A stretch of DNA of 64,000 bases from Natrarchaeobaculum aegyptiacum (GCF_002156705.1 NZ_CP019893.1:3348001-3412000); one strand, 5' to 3'. Shown: positions 1 to 9,044, counted from the stretch's first letter. Translations and numbers: made by a program. The notes: a model not told the origin generated them from the sequence alone.

Positions 1-252
1 CTCGTCAACCACGTCTACCCCGAAGACGAGTTCGACGAGGAAGTCGACGCCTTCCTCGAGAAGATCGTCTCGGGGCCACCGATCGCGCTGCGACACGCGA
101 ATCGACTGATCGGCGAAGGCCTCGAGAAATCCTTCGAGCAGGCGCTGGCCGACGAGGCCTACGCGCAAGGGATCGTCTTCGATACCGACGATCACGAGGA
201 AGGCGTCCGCGCGTTCCTCGAGGATCGCGACGCGGAGTTCGAGGGGCGCTGA
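1..252 (+). CDS. Enoyl-CoA hydratase/isomerase family protein, C-terminal part
   Basis: This is an open frame from the first base of the window to TGA at 250-252, giving the last 83 residues of a protein whose start lies upstream. The segment RHANRLIGEGLEKSFEQAL followed by an acidic helix and FLEDRDAEFEGR is the typical C-terminal helical region of crotonase-fold enzymes, where the last helices pack over the CoA site and make trimer contacts. The catalytic oxyanion-hole glycines are outside the window, so the substrate cannot be judged. A second crotonase domain occurs in the fused gene at 4.9-6.9 kb, so several fatty-acyl degradation genes are close together here. The family call is fairly firm; the specific reaction is not. 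Confidence 0.7.
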   Translation, partial: LVNHVYPEDEFDEEVDAFLEKIVSGPPIALRHANRLIGEGLEKSFEQALADEAYAQGIVFDTDDHEEGVRAFLEDRDAEFEGR

Positions 253-418
253 CAACCAGCAGACTACGGATCGGCCCGAAAATTACTTTTCGCTGGGTGG
301 GATTCGAAACCGGCTGCAAAGAGCGCGGCGTACACTCATACGGTTCACTCTGGGGCTTTTCCGGTCCCGCCGCGACTCTGGAGGCGGCTGCGCCGGAACA
401 CCGGTACAGGAATCCGTA

Positions 419-868
419 TCAGCCGTTCCGATTTCCCGGAGTCGGTACCAGCGTCGACACGCGCGCGTTCTCTTTGATCTGCAATCCACCGTCGGCTACG
501 GTGAGGGGCATCAACGGCAGGTGCGTCGCCACCAGCATCGTCGGGTGGGACCCACCGCGAGCGAGCAGTTCGTTTCGCGGCTGGAGCCACAGTGGCTGCC
601 CGGGCTCGAGCAAAAACTCGTTGTGCTGGAGGACGTACTGGCCACCCTCGAGGTCCCACCAGCCGTACTCGTCGTCGGGGTCGCGTTTCTCGGTCGCGAC
701 CGGCTCGAGGTCGGCGTCTGCGAGTTCGTCGCCACCGAAGTCGAGCCGACCGGGGGCGGCTACCTCGTAGATGGCGCTGACGGTCAGATCGACGCCGTGG
801 TCGTGGACCTGTGCTGGTTCGTAGACGAGGTTGTCGACCACCTCGCCGAGGGAGTGGTCGGACGACAT
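419..868 (-). CDS. dCTP deaminase / dUTPase-like protein
   Basis: 149 aa. The start is the ATG at 868 (MSSDHSLGEV), about 40 nt from the end of the next gene upstream on this strand. The sequence HDHGVDLTVSAIYEV near residue 25 and YVLQHNEFLLEPGQ in mid-protein match the trimeric dUTPase/dCTP deaminase fold as seen in haloarchaea; these enzymes remove dUTP or make dUMP/dUTP from dCTP in pyrimidine nucleotide metabolism. I do not see the usual dCTP-deaminase TLE signature: the corresponding stretch reads GSHPTMLVATHLPL. Membership in the fold is therefore better supported than catalytic type. It follows the ATP-grasp gene on the same strand with a 40-nt gap and could be co-transcribed with it, although the two functions have no obvious link. 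Confidence 0.7.
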   Translation of the reverse strand: MSSDHSLGEVVDNLVYEPAQVHDHGVDLTVSAIYEVAAPGRLDFGGDELADADLEPVATEKRDPDDEYGWWDLEGGQYVLQHNEFLLEPGQPLWLQPRNELLARGGSHPTMLVATHLPLMPLTVADGGLQIKENARVSTLVPTPGNRNG

Positions 869-908
869 GCCACTACGTGTGGTCCCGGTGACGGCCAAAA
901 AACGTTGC

Positions 909-2222
909 CTAGAACCGCTCGATCGTGCTCTTGATCGTCTCCGTGATCGACGTGAGCTGGCGACTGCTGGCGGTCGGGGGCTCCTCGAGCGTCTGGTCTC
1001 CCGCAGGCGGGTCGTCCGCGCCGGCAAGCAGCTGTCGGGCGGCGTTGCGACTGTCCTGGACGAACGGACCGAAATCGTCCGGATCGAGGTAGTCGAATCG
1101 CGGGTGCAACGCGAGCGTGAGTGCCATCTCGAGGATCGTCCGCGAGAGCTTGGGGCGGTCGACGACCGGATACTCCTCGTAGAGGATGCTGTGGAGGTGC
1201 AGCAGTTCGCCGCGGAGCAGGTGGCCACCGAGCCCGATGTCGTAATCCGGCGGATCCGGCAGCTCTCGCCCGGTCGCCTGCAGCCAGTAGAGGTACGGAA
1301 AGTCGACGCCAGCTCGGACCGTAAACGGCAGCGACGTCCAGAACCGGGGGTTCACCTCCATCAGTTTGAACTCGCCGGTCTCCGGATCCCGGAGGAACTC
1401 GACCATCGCGAGGCCGTGCCACTCGAGGTGGTCGAGGAGGGCGTGGCCAGCGTCGTACAGTTCGGGGATGTCGACGGACTCTCGATACGCACTCGGACCA
1501 CCGGCGTACTTCCAGCCGCGACGCTGACGGTGCTGGAACGTGGCCACCGCCTCGCCGTCCCGATAGAGCGCGAAGAACGCGTACTCGTCCGAGTCGGGGA
1601 CGTACTCCTGGACGATCGGAACGTGTCCCATCCGGTCGACGAGCCGGGACCGGTCCGGCGCGTGCCCGGCGGGGATGTACCGCGTCGAGAACGGGTTCGT
1701 CTGTCGGGTGTCGAAAGCCGGCGCATACTCGGGCGTGTGAACGGTGTATCGAGGTTTGACGATGCTGTCGTCGTCCCAGGAAGCCCACTCGTCGAATGGC
1801 TTCGTCTCGGGGCTTGCGACCCCTGCCTCGCTCGCCGCGTCGAACAGTCGCACGCGATCCTGGACCGTCCGAAGCTGTGGGAGCGTCGGCCACGCCGTGG
1901 CGATCTCGCTCTCGAGGGATTCGACGTTGCGAGCGAGGACGTAGATGTCAGCCTCCCGAACCGGGATGATCGTGCAGACGTCCTCACGACGGGCGAGCTC
2001 GAGGATCGCGTCTTCGTAGGCCTCGAGGTCGAGTGCGGGATCCGGGACGCGTACGGTCTCGTCGACGTACCGTGACCTGAATCCCGGTGGCGAGCGCTGT
2101 TCTGAGATGGCGATCGTCTCGATGCCGCGCCTCCCGAGTGACCGCATGCACGCGACGCTGCTGGCCGCATCGATCGCTGGAACGACGACTTTCCCGTCGA
2201 CTCCCTGACGAGGACCGTCCAT
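909..2222 (-). CDS. ATP-grasp domain protein (carboxylate-amine ligase type)
   Basis: 437 aa from ATG at 2222. This start is preferred to longer frames because a TATA-like box (2247-2255) sits 28 nt upstream, the usual spacing for a leaderless haloarchaeal mRNA. The N-terminal pre-ATP-grasp domain (VVVPAIDAASSVACMRSLGRRG, residues ~10-30, then a Rossmann-like stretch) leads to the ATP-grasp core, with IVKPRYTVH (Lys near residue 165), IVQEYVPDSDEYAFF, and KLMEVNPRFWTSLP, whose Glu and Asn bind Mg-ATP. Such enzymes join a carboxylate to an amine through an acyl-phosphate. The substrate is unknown; haloarchaea carry many orphan members, and no partner biosynthetic genes are next to it. Confidence 0.8.
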   Translation of the reverse strand: MDGPRQGVDGKVVVPAIDAASSVACMRSLGRRGIETIAISEQRSPPGFRSRYVDETVRVPDPALDLEAYEDAILELARREDVCTIIPVREADIYVLARNVESLESEIATAWPTLPQLRTVQDRVRLFDAASEAGVASPETKPFDEWASWDDDSIVKPRYTVHTPEYAPAFDTRQTNPFSTRYIPAGHAPDRSRLVDRMGHVPIVQEYVPDSDEYAFFALYRDGEAVATFQHRQRRGWKYAGGPSAYRESVDIPELYDAGHALLDHLEWHGLAMVEFLRDPETGEFKLMEVNPRFWTSLPFTVRAGVDFPYLYWLQATGRELPDPPDYDIGLGGHLLRGELLHLHSILYEEYPVVDRPKLSRTILEMALTLALHPRFDYLDPDDFGPFVQDSRNAARQLLAGADDPPAGDQTLEEPPTASSRQLTSITETIKSTIERF

Positions 2223-2246
2223 GCGACCACCGTGACACCATCGGTG

Positions 2247-2255
2247 TATAGTTAA
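2247..2255 (-). promoter_or_regulatory. TATA-like box of the ATP-grasp gene
   Basis: On the minus strand this reads TTAACTATA, centred about 28 nt before the ATG at 2222. The spacing predicts a transcript starting at or next to the start codon. Confidence 0.5.
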
Positions 2256-2318
2256 TCGTTGGTACGGCGGCGCGTCTGCGGCGGTAATCGACCCATATCG
2301 TTGTCCCGGTGACTTCCT

Positions 2319-2368
2319 CCCCACCCTACTCGCTCACGGCTTGCGCCGCTCGCTTCTTGAGGGTGGGG
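2319..2368 (-). ncRNA. Right-end hairpin, probable 3' scaffold of the TnpB guide (omega) RNA
   Basis: CCCCACCCT at 2319-2327 pairs with AGGGTGGGG at 2360-2368 around an inner G+C-rich loop that could fold further. The hairpin overlaps the last codons of tnpB. In characterised IS200/IS605 elements the omega RNA derives from exactly this 3' end of tnpB plus the element's right end, and its guide is the flanking DNA just outside. Here the guide would be read on the minus strand from about 2309 downward (starting GGGACAACG). The structure is seen; the RNA is inferred by family. Confidence 0.4.
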
Positions 2369-3555
2369 CTTCCTGTTTCCACGACGCGCTTTGCAGGAAC
2401 CGAATCGGTCCCCGTAGGGAGCGCAGTCTCCGCAGGCGTTGATTCGGGACAGCCCGTCCCTACTTGTTTCAGTCCGCGCACCAAGATGTTGTAGGCCGCG
2501 TTCCAGTCTCTGTCCGCCGTGAATCCACAGGAAGGACAGGAGTGTTTGCGGACCCACAACGGCTTGTCTGACTCGGCACCGCAGGCCGCGCACTCTTTGG
2601 TCGTCCCGTCCGGATCGACGGCCACGAAGTGTGTTCCTTCCCGTTCGCACTTGTACTCGAGCATCCGGAGGAACGTTCCCCACGCTGCTCCGGCTCGGTT
2701 GCGGCTGTTCGTTGGGAGTTCCATCAACCCCTTGGCGTCGAGGTCTTCGACCGCAACGAGGTCGTACTCTCGAGCGTAGTGGTTAGAGAGCTTGTGCAAG
2801 AAGTCCCGACGCTTCCGTTGCATATCGGCGTGGCGCTTGGCGACGACTCGCTGTTGCTTGCGGTAGTTCGACGAGCCGTGTTCTTTGCGTGAGAGTTTCC
2901 GTTGCTCGCGTTCCAGCCGCTCGCGTTCGTCCGAGAGGTCGGGACGTTCGACAGCGGTTCCGTCCGTGTCGTGAGCGTACTTCAGGATGCCCACGTCGAT
3001 CCCGACACAATCCTCGAGTGTCTTGGGTTTCTCTGGTGGTTCGTCCTTGGTTTCGATTCCAAGGACGGCAAACCACTCGCCGGTCGGTTCTTGCTTGACG
3101 ACGATCTCTTTGATCGTAGCGTCGCCGGGAACGTCGCGGTGGTAGACCATTGGAATATCGCCGATTTTGGAAAGAGAAAGTACAGCACGGCCACTCGTGT
3201 TTTTGAGTTCGAAGCCGGTTTGACTGTACGTGATCGAGCGATATTCCTTCGGAGCCTTCCACTTAAGTTCGCCGACACGATAGCCGTTGTCTTTTCGCCC
3301 TTTCAGCGTCGAGAGGTTGTCATACAGCCGCTGTACGACCTTCTGTAGCACCTTCGAGTGGACTTGTTTCAGGTCGGTCCACCAGTCCTTGAGGTCGGGA
3401 AGAACCGACTGCTCGGAGTATGCCGACGTGCCGTCCTCTCGGTTGAGCCGGTACAAGAAGTGGTTGTAGACCTGTCGGCAGGTATCGACAGTCCACGCTA
3501 GCCGTTCGTGGAGTTCGTCGGTCGGGTTGAGTCGATACCTGTAGTTGTAGCGCAT
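2326..3555 (-). CDS. tnpB: TnpB, RNA-guided nuclease of IS200/IS605-type element
   Basis: 409 aa, ATG at 3555. The N-terminal helix-turn-helix-like part (RYNYRYRLNPTDELHERL) is followed by the OrfB wedge region. A split RuvC nuclease follows: first Asp in CVGIDVGILKYA (~residue 190), Glu in LVAVEDLDAKGL (~272), last Asp in ADRDWNAAYNIL (~350). Before the last motif lies a zinc ribbon with CAAC and CPSC. All three acidic residues and four cysteines are present, so the protein looks catalytically intact. The family makes guide-RNA-directed DNA breaks near the element's ends. It is preceded by the 49-aa gene with a 3-nt gap and was probably expressed with it. Its C-terminal codons overlap the right-end hairpin. 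Confidence 0.93.
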   Translation of the reverse strand: MRYNYRYRLNPTDELHERLAWTVDTCRQVYNHFLYRLNREDGTSAYSEQSVLPDLKDWWTDLKQVHSKVLQKVVQRLYDNLSTLKGRKDNGYRVGELKWKAPKEYRSITYSQTGFELKNTSGRAVLSLSKIGDIPMVYHRDVPGDATIKEIVVKQEPTGEWFAVLGIETKDEPPEKPKTLEDCVGIDVGILKYAHDTDGTAVERPDLSDERERLEREQRKLSRKEHGSSNYRKQQRVVAKRHADMQRKRRDFLHKLSNHYAREYDLVAVEDLDAKGLMELPTNSRNRAGAAWGTFLRMLEYKCEREGTHFVAVDPDGTTKECAACGAESDKPLWVRKHSCPSCGFTADRDWNAAYNILVRGLKQVGTGCPESTPAETALPTGTDSVPAKRVVETGSPTLKKRAAQAVSE

Positions 3556-3558
3556 GGT

Positions 3559-3708
3559 CTACTCGTCTTCGTCGGACGGATCGGTGACGCGGACGACTTT
3601 GACAGTGGCACCCCGCCACCGTTTGGGAACGAGTACGTGAGCGCCATTGCCGGTTGGTTTGACTTCGGCTTCGTGAACTTCGTGCCCTTCGACTTCGTAC
3701 CGATCCAT
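3559..3708 (-). CDS. Small transposon-associated protein (DUF2080-like)
   Basis: 49 aa from ATG at 3708 (MDRYEVEGHEVHEAEVKPTG). The stop at 3559 lies 3 nt before the tnpB start, so the two form a tight unit. The middle of the protein (GNGAHVLVPKRWRGATVKVV) looks like one half of an AbrB/SpoVT swapped-hairpin DNA-binding fold, with a V-x-V-P-K-x-W-x-G pattern. Proteins of this kind (DUF2080) are found next to TnpB in many haloarchaeal IS elements, and their role is unknown. Regulation of tnpB or binding of the element's ends is my inference from size, fold hint and position. Confidence 0.75.
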   Translation of the reverse strand: MDRYEVEGHEVHEAEVKPTGNGAHVLVPKRWRGATVKVVRVTDPSDEDE

Positions 3709-3834
3709 TACTAATGTTTAAACTAAGTAGAAACATAAAGCTACCGATGGCGTGGGCCTGCGGGCCTGCTGTAGAACTGTCAAAGAAACACGAGCGGCGT
3801 TGACGAGACGCAAAGTGTTCTCGTTCGCACACCA

Positions 3835-3960
3835 GAAATCGAATATTTCTGGGGACGTCCTCAGAAACGCTCGCGTTTCTGATGGGCTGCACAAGAGCTT
3901 GCTCTTGTGAACGCTGTATCCCCTCCCTGCTCGCGCCTTCGGCGCTCGCTGAGGAAGGGG
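3835..3960. repeat. Palindrome cluster at the left end of the TnpB element
   Basis: Four consecutive inverted repeats: AGAAATCGAATATTTCT (3835-3851), TCAGAAACG with CGTTTCTGA (3861-3882, four-base loop), CACAAGAGC with GCTCTTGTG (3890-3909, two-base loop), and GCGCC/GGCGC inside an imperfect longer stem whose arms are the C-rich stretch at ~3920 and GGAAGGGG (to 3960). IS200/IS605 left ends carry such hairpins as TnpA recognition sites. No gene is visible between 3709 and about 4130 apart from these structures. Confidence 0.6.
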
Positions 3961-4135
3961 CATTAGCGCCTCGATTTAGGTAACAGGTCGAGGGTGGGCG
4001 TCACCACGCACTCGAGCCACGCGGGGAAGCCACCGATCGCTATATCTGCCCGGGCCGTGAGACGCCTGTATGGTCGACGTGGGTACTGCAGACCTCGAAC
4101 GGTACGTGCGACTCGTCGGTCCGGATCCAGATCCG

Positions 4136-4570
4136 GACTCGAGGAGTGCCTTCTTCGAGACGAGTGCGTAGTACTCGGATGTCGGCCTCGTAAGACGACC
4201 GAGCCGAGACGTCGTCGACGATGTCGAGCAGTTCCTCTTTCGAGACGGGCTTGACGAGATAGTCGTCGAAGCCCATCTCGATGATGTCGAAGGTCCGGGT
4301 CCACGGCGTTACCATGACGACGCGAGCGTCGTACTCGATGTCGCGTATGCGCTCTAGGACTTCGTCACCCAGAGTCCGGGCATCCCCGGTCAGCAAACGA
4401 CCTCGACCGAGTCGGCCATCTTCTCGAGAAGCTTCCTCGCCGTCGTAGGCCGTTTCACGGACCACCGTCTGCAACCAGGCCGCGAACAGGTCTGCCAGTC
4501 GGGCCTCGTCTCGACGACGAGTACCTCGACCGGGCATCGCCGTCCGCTTGCCCACCGTTCCTTCGTCCAT
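4136..4570 (-). pseudogene. HalX-type response regulator remnant, truncated and frameshifted
   Basis: The receiver domain is readable only by changing frame several times. Start is near ATG 4570; PVEVLVVD then DEARLADLFAAWLQT; ETAYDGEEA; an intact run GDEVLERIRDIEYDARVVMV; then FDIIEMGFDDYLVKPVSKEE with the conserved Lys; then EADIR and, shifted again, YYALVSKKALLES, which begins the HalX domain. Similarity ends at about 4136, close to the IS element's left end, so most of the ~60-residue HalX domain is missing. The family works with histidine kinases in phosphorelays. The shifts resemble those in the next five genes and may be partly sequence error; the 3' truncation looks genuine. Confidence 0.7.
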
Positions 4571-4579
4571 TCCAGCCAC

Positions 4580-4881
4580 GCGTCACCAATGGAACCTCTG
4601 GTTCATAAAACTCGCGACATATGTATCGTTCACACGATTTCGTCGATTAACCACAGTTCGAAGAATAAAAATTATCCGTCGACGAGGCAATTTGCGTTTT
4701 TGGACACTCCGTCCCGAGTGGTAAAGCTACCGCTCGAGTGCATTCTAGTGGTCCGCGTTCACCCACTCACAATCGCGCTGTAGCCACTGGAGGGGGTGCG
4801 AGGCAACTCGACGATCGTCGGCGTCTCGAAAGAACGTGTCGTACCGGCCGAGGCGTTTGCTGGTCGTCGTCGGACTGCTAC
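4580..4881. other. AT-rich intergenic region
   Basis: About 300 nt between the response-regulator remnant and the end of the fatty-acid gene. It is visibly more A+T-rich in its first half. TTTTATGAA on the minus strand (about 4600-4608) lies 30 nt before the regulator's start and could be its promoter. I see no gene, repeat or RNA in the rest. Confidence 0.5.
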
Positions 4882-6855
4882 TTACTTCCCTTCGAACTCC
4901 GGTTCGCCGTCACCCATGAAGGCTGTGAATCCCCTCCATGAGGTCGTCGGTGCCCATCAGGTGGCCGAACGCCGAGGACTCGTACTCGAGGCCGGCGTCC
5001 GGTGTCGTTGCGTCCGGCGAGGAAGGGCTCGCTTGGTGAACTTGTTCGCGATCGGCGGCCCGCCCGCGAGCTGGCGGCCAGCTCGAGTGCGCGTTCTTCT
5101 GCCGATTCGGCCTCGTGGACTTCGTTGACGAAGCCGTAGTCGGCATGGTCTCGGCGTCGTAGCGGTCGGCGGTGAGCACGATTTCTTTCGCACGACCTCG
5201 CCGACGATCTTCGGGAGGCGCTGGGTGCCACCCCAGCCGGGGATGAGACCGAGGTTGAGTTCGGGCTGGCCGAACTCCGAGCGGTCGCTCGCCACGCGCA
5301 GGTCCGCACTGGCTGCCAGTTCCATGCCCCCACCGAGACAGTAGCCGTCGATACCGGCAACAGTCGGCAGGTCACAGGCCTCGAGCTTGCCGAAGACGCG
5401 CTGGCCTTCTCGAGAGAGTTCGCCGCCCTCGAGCGGATCGGCCCCGCTCGCGGCCATACTCTGGAAGTCTGCGCCCGCGGAGAACGCGCGGTCGCCCTCA
5501 CCGGTGAGACAGATCGCCCGGATCTCGTCGTCGTCTTCGAGCAGGTCGATTGCCCGATCGAGGTCTTCGAGGACCTGCTCGCTGATGGTGTTCATCCGGT
5601 GGGGTCGGTCGATCACGACGTGGCCGACCATCTCACCCGGATACTCGATGCGGAGAGCCTCGAACTCGGCTGTGTCGTCCTCGGCGTCCTGCTCGTAGAA
5701 CCCACCCTCGGCGGCACGTTCCTCGAGGTAGTCGGCGGGTTCGTACCGTGCGTGGCCGCTCTTCCTCGTGGGCTTCCTCGAGCGTCTCGAGGAGGTCATC
5801 GAGACCGTAGTCGTCGGCCATCGTGACTGGCCCGTCGGGGAAGCCGGCCCCGAGCTGGGTGGCACGGTCGATCGACTCCGGCGGTGCGACGTCGCCGCCG
5901 ATCAGTTTTGCGACCTCGTTTGCCATTACCGCGAGGAGACGGGCCTCGACGACCTCGGAAATTTCGTCGGTCGGGATCTCTGCTCCCGGGCCGTCCTCGT
6001 ATCGTAGAATCCCTTGCCGGTCTTGGTTCCGAGGTTCTCGTTTTCGACTTTTTGCTCGAACAGCGGGCTCGGCTCGTAGGTGTCTCCGAGGACGTCGTGC
6101 ATGTACTCGAGGACGTGGTAGCCGATGTCGATGCCGGTCATGTCAGCGAGTTCGAACGACCCCATCGGGAGGCCCATTCCGTACTTCGTCGTCGAATCGA
6201 CCTCTTCGATGGTGGCGTGGTCCTCGTGGACGAGCCACGTCGCCTCGTTCATCAGTGGGACGAGCACGCGGTTGACGATGAATCCGGGTTCGTCCTTGTG
6301 CACGCGGACGGGTGACTTCCCGAAGTCGTCGGCCAGCTCCTCGATCACGTCCAGGGTCTCGTCTGCACTCTCGGCACCCGAGATGACCTCGACGAGGTCC
6401 ATCCGAACCGGGGGTTGAAAAAGTGCATCCCGCAGAAACTGTTCGGGACGCTCGGTGAACTCCGCGAGGTCCGTGATCGAGAGACTCGAGGTGTTGGTCG
6501 CGAAAATCGTGTGGTCGGGAGCGACCGACTCGAGTTCTTCGTAGACGTCCTGTTTGATCGCCATCTGTTCGGGAACGGCCTCGATGACGACGTCGACGTC
6601 ACCACAGGCCTCTTCCATGTCAACGAACGGGCGTGATGCGCTCGAGGGTCGCCTCAGCGACGTCTTCCCGATGCGGTCGTTCTCGGCGAGTTTTCCGAGT
6701 GACCACTCGATCTGATCGTAGCCGTCCTGGACGAATTCTTCGTTGATGTCCCGCAAATGGACGTCGTAGCCGGCCAGTGCCGCGACCTCTGCGATGCCGT
6801 GACCCATGTTCCCTGCTCCGAGAACTGCGACGGTGTTGATATCGTCGAGATCCAT
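4882..6855 (-). pseudogene. 3-hydroxyacyl-CoA dehydrogenase / enoyl-CoA hydratase fusion, frameshifted as sequenced
   Basis: One gene of about 657 codons from ATG 6855 to TAA 4882-4884, read through at least five indels. The N-terminal half is a 3HCDH NAD-binding domain (VAVLGAGNMGHGIAEVAALAGY at the start; ATNTSSLSITDLAEF; the expected HFFNP active-site stretch is in another frame near 6415), followed by the C-terminal 3HCDH domain (KDEPGFIVNRVLVPLMNEA). From ~5700 a crotonase domain follows, with DRAFSAGADFQSM and GYCLGGGMELAASADLR forming the oxyanion hole. It would perform the hydration and oxidation steps of beta-oxidation. Shifts are seen near 6650, 6415, 5990, 5755 and 5200. Total length agrees with intact haloarchaeal homologues, and divergent promoters are shared with the acyl-CoA dehydrogenase. 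Confidence 0.85.
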
Positions 6856-6939
6856 GCTCGACTATCCGACTCGCGACCGTTTCAACGTTTCCCTCTTCCA
6901 GAGAGAGAACTCTGTTTTAGTTTACTCCGGGTTACAAAG

Positions 6940-6950
6940 GACTTTATCGC
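6940..6950 (+). promoter_or_regulatory. TATA-like box of the acyl-CoA dehydrogenase gene
   Basis: GACTTTATCGC centred about 25 nt before the ATG at 6970, in the 114-nt divergent region between the two fatty-acid genes. Confidence 0.4.
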
Positions 6951-6969
6951 TGGCTCCGAAAGGTCGACT

Positions 6970-8118
6970 ATGGAATTCGGTCTCAACGAAGAGCAAGAAC
7001 AGATTCGTGAAGAGGTCCAGCGGTTCGCGGAGAACGAATCGTCCCCGTCGCCGAAGAGTACGACGAGGAGAGAAGTATCCCCACGACGTCGTCGATAAAG
7101 CCGCCGAGATGGGCCTCGTTGGTTCCTCCATCCCGTCGAGTACGGCGGTGCGGGCTACTCGACCGGTCGAGTCGATCCTGATCGCCGAGGAACTGTTCTC
7201 CTACGACCCCGGATCGCACTCTCGATCCTCTCGTGCTCGTTCGGAACCGAGGGCCATCGAAGAGTTCGGAACCGAAGACCAGAAAGAACGCTTCCTCGAG
7301 CCAGTCGCGCTGGGCGAGAAAATCTCCGGTGCCGCCATCTCCGAGCCAGACACCGGCTCCGACGTCTCCTCGGTCTCGACGCGCGCCGAAAAAGACGGCG
7401 ACGAGTGGGTCATCAACGGCAACAAGATGTGGATCACCAACGGTAGCATCGGTGACTTCTTCGTCGTCCTCTGTAAGACCAACCCCGACGCCGAGGGCCG
7501 TTACAACGGCTTCAGCCAGATCGTCGTCGAGTCCGACCGCGACGGCTTCAGCGCCGACAAGATCACCGGGTAAGATGGGATCCGCGCCTCGGACACGGCC
7601 GAATCATCTTCGACGATGTCCGCGTCCCCGAGGAGAACCTCATCGGCACTCGCGACGCCGCTTTCATGCAGCAGATGCAGTTCTTCGACGCCACCCGCGT
7701 CGGCGTCGCCGCCCAGGGCGTCGGTATCGCGAAGGGTGCTACCCGGCGAAGCCCTCGAGTACGCCCAGGACCGCGGAACAGTTCGGCAAGCCAATTGGCG
7801 AGTTCCAGGCCATCCAGCACAAGCTCGCGGATATGGCGACCCAGACCGAGGCCGCCCGCAACCTGACCTACAAGGCTGCCTGGAACGTCGACCAGGGCAA
7901 CGACATCACCAAACTCGCCTCGATGGCCAAGAGTACACCTCCCGCGTGGCCGTCGACGTCGCAAACGAGGCCGTTCAATCCACGGCGGCTCCGGCTACGT
8001 CAACGACTTCCCCGTCGAGCGCTTCTACCGCGACGCCAAGATCACCCAGATCTACGAGGGCACCACGGAGATCCAGAAGAACGTCGTCGCCCGCGAACTG
8101 CTCGGTAAAGGCTTCTAG
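6970..8118 (+). pseudogene. Acyl-CoA dehydrogenase, frameshifted as sequenced
   Basis: The gene runs from ATG 6970 (MEFGLNEEQEQIREEVQRF) to TAG 8116-8118, 383 codons, exactly a normal family length once frames are joined. The central domain is intact (KISGAAISEPDTGSDVSSV, DEWVINGNKMWITNGSIGD). The C-terminal flavin/substrate domain reads FFDATRVGVAAQGVGIA, REQFGKPIGEFQAIQHKLAD in pieces, and ends [20 protein letters not shown], which contains the catalytic Glu motif. Shifts occur near 7045, 7070, 7135, 7220, 7573, 7740 and 7930. Several look like lost bases in AAA, CCCC or GGGG runs. It oxidises acyl-CoA to enoyl-CoA with FAD, the step before the divergently transcribed fusion enzyme. Confidence 0.85.
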
Positions 8119-8247
8119 GCCTCGCGTCGACGACCCCCACGCGAACCCGTTCGACCACGCTCGGGCACACGTCGTTCTCCCGGTTTTCCCCGTCGTTTCG
8201 CCCATGGAGGGCCTGCAATCGCGCGTCTGTCTCTCATTTGTGCCACA

Positions 8248-8256
8248 GATTTAAGG
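8248..8256 (+). promoter_or_regulatory. TATA-like box of the RNase H-like gene
   Basis: GATTTAAGG centred 27 nt before ATG 8279, predicting a leaderless transcript. Confidence 0.45.
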
Positions 8257-8278
8257 TAATCAGCTACTTCCCCCACGT

Positions 8279-8943
8279 ATGGCCGCTCACGGCCGGTCTG
8301 CACTGCGGACCTGTTCGACGAGTCGCCCGACCCCCACATCGCCCACCCTCCGCGGACCCATCATCGTGACTTCTACGTCGCTACCGACGGGTCCTTTCGA
8401 ACGGCTGGCGGTGGACTCGGCGCCGTCATCGAAACGCGCGACGGCACCCGCGTCGCTCGCATCTCGGCGCCGGATACCCGCCGGACAACAACGTCGCGAA
8501 TATCGGGCACTCCACCTCGGGCTCGACGTCCTCGCCGCGCGCGCCCCCCGAGACGCATCCGTCGTATCCTCGTCGATCAACGACGTCTCGCGAGCAACGT
8601 GAACACGGCGGTGCTGTCGACGAGCTATCCCGAGGGGGCGGCTCCACGGCCCATCTCCGTCCCCGCCGAAACGCACAATCACTGGCGCGGGATCGAGGCC
8701 CGCCTCAACGGCTTCGCCGAAGTCCGTGCCGCCCGGATCGACAGCGACCAGAATCCGGCCCACCCGCTCGCGAACGCACCGGAGCAGTACCGCCACGTCA
8801 ACCGCGAACCGGATCGCTGCGTCCTCCCCGATCCACCCGAGCCCGCGTCAACGTCGTCCGATTTCCGCCACCGTCTCGAGCAGACCGGAACACCGGTGGC
8901 CGGGCCTCCGACTGACCGGTCCGAGGGTCGCCGCCCCAGGTAG
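8279..8943 (+). pseudogene. RNase H-fold (RNase HI-like) protein, frameshifted as sequenced
   Basis: Starts at ATG 8279 with a TATA box 27 nt upstream. Joining frames gives an N-terminal piece ending FYVATDGSFR (first catalytic Asp), a glycine-rich turn AGGGLGAVIETRDGTRVA, NNVAEYRALHLGLDVLAAR (catalytic Glu), ILVDQRRLASNV (third Asp), and DSDQNPAHPLANAPEQYRH, which resembles the N-x-x-A-x-x-L-A segment before the last acidic residue. The order D-E-D is that of RNase HI-type enzymes, which cut RNA in RNA-DNA hybrids. At least three single-base shifts are needed (~8475, ~8510, ~8570). The last ~55 residues match nothing I recognise, and the exact end is uncertain. Confidence 0.6.
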
Positions 8944-9044
8944 CCCACCACTTCGTCCGGTCGTCTCGAGTGCCCCACGGCAGGCGAGTCCGTGAGCAGA
9001 GACGATCGGTACCATTTTGAGGACACTCCGCCGAGTCGATGCCG

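Larger units (their letters stand above)
2310..3975 (-). mobile_element. IS200/IS605-group (IS1341-type) insertion sequence carrying tnpB only
   Basis: The element holds a full-length tnpB (2326-3555) and a 49-aa gene just upstream (3559-3708). It is bounded on the tnpB 3' side by a hairpin (2319-2327 with 2360-2368) and on the other side by a run of palindromes (3835-3960). No tnpA (Y1 transposase) or remnant of it is recognisable, so the element would need TnpA in trans to move. Ends are approximate: IS200/IS605 elements have no terminal inverted repeats and make no target duplication. The genes to its left (ATP-grasp) are intact; the response-regulator remnant to its right is cut short close to the element. 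Confidence 0.7.

Noticed and set aside
831-2075. Plus-strand frame opposite the ATP-grasp gene
   Set aside because: Arg/Val/Asp-rich antisense translation, no domain; the minus-strand gene is clear.
3835-3960. CRISPR-like array from successive palindromes
   Set aside because: The palindromes differ from one another and there are no equal spacers; they fit IS end structure. No repeat-spacer array occurs anywhere in the window.
3718-4040. Possible tnpA (Y1 transposase) upstream of tnpB
   Set aside because: No His-hydrophobic-His or catalytic Tyr motif in any frame; the region is occupied by palindromes.
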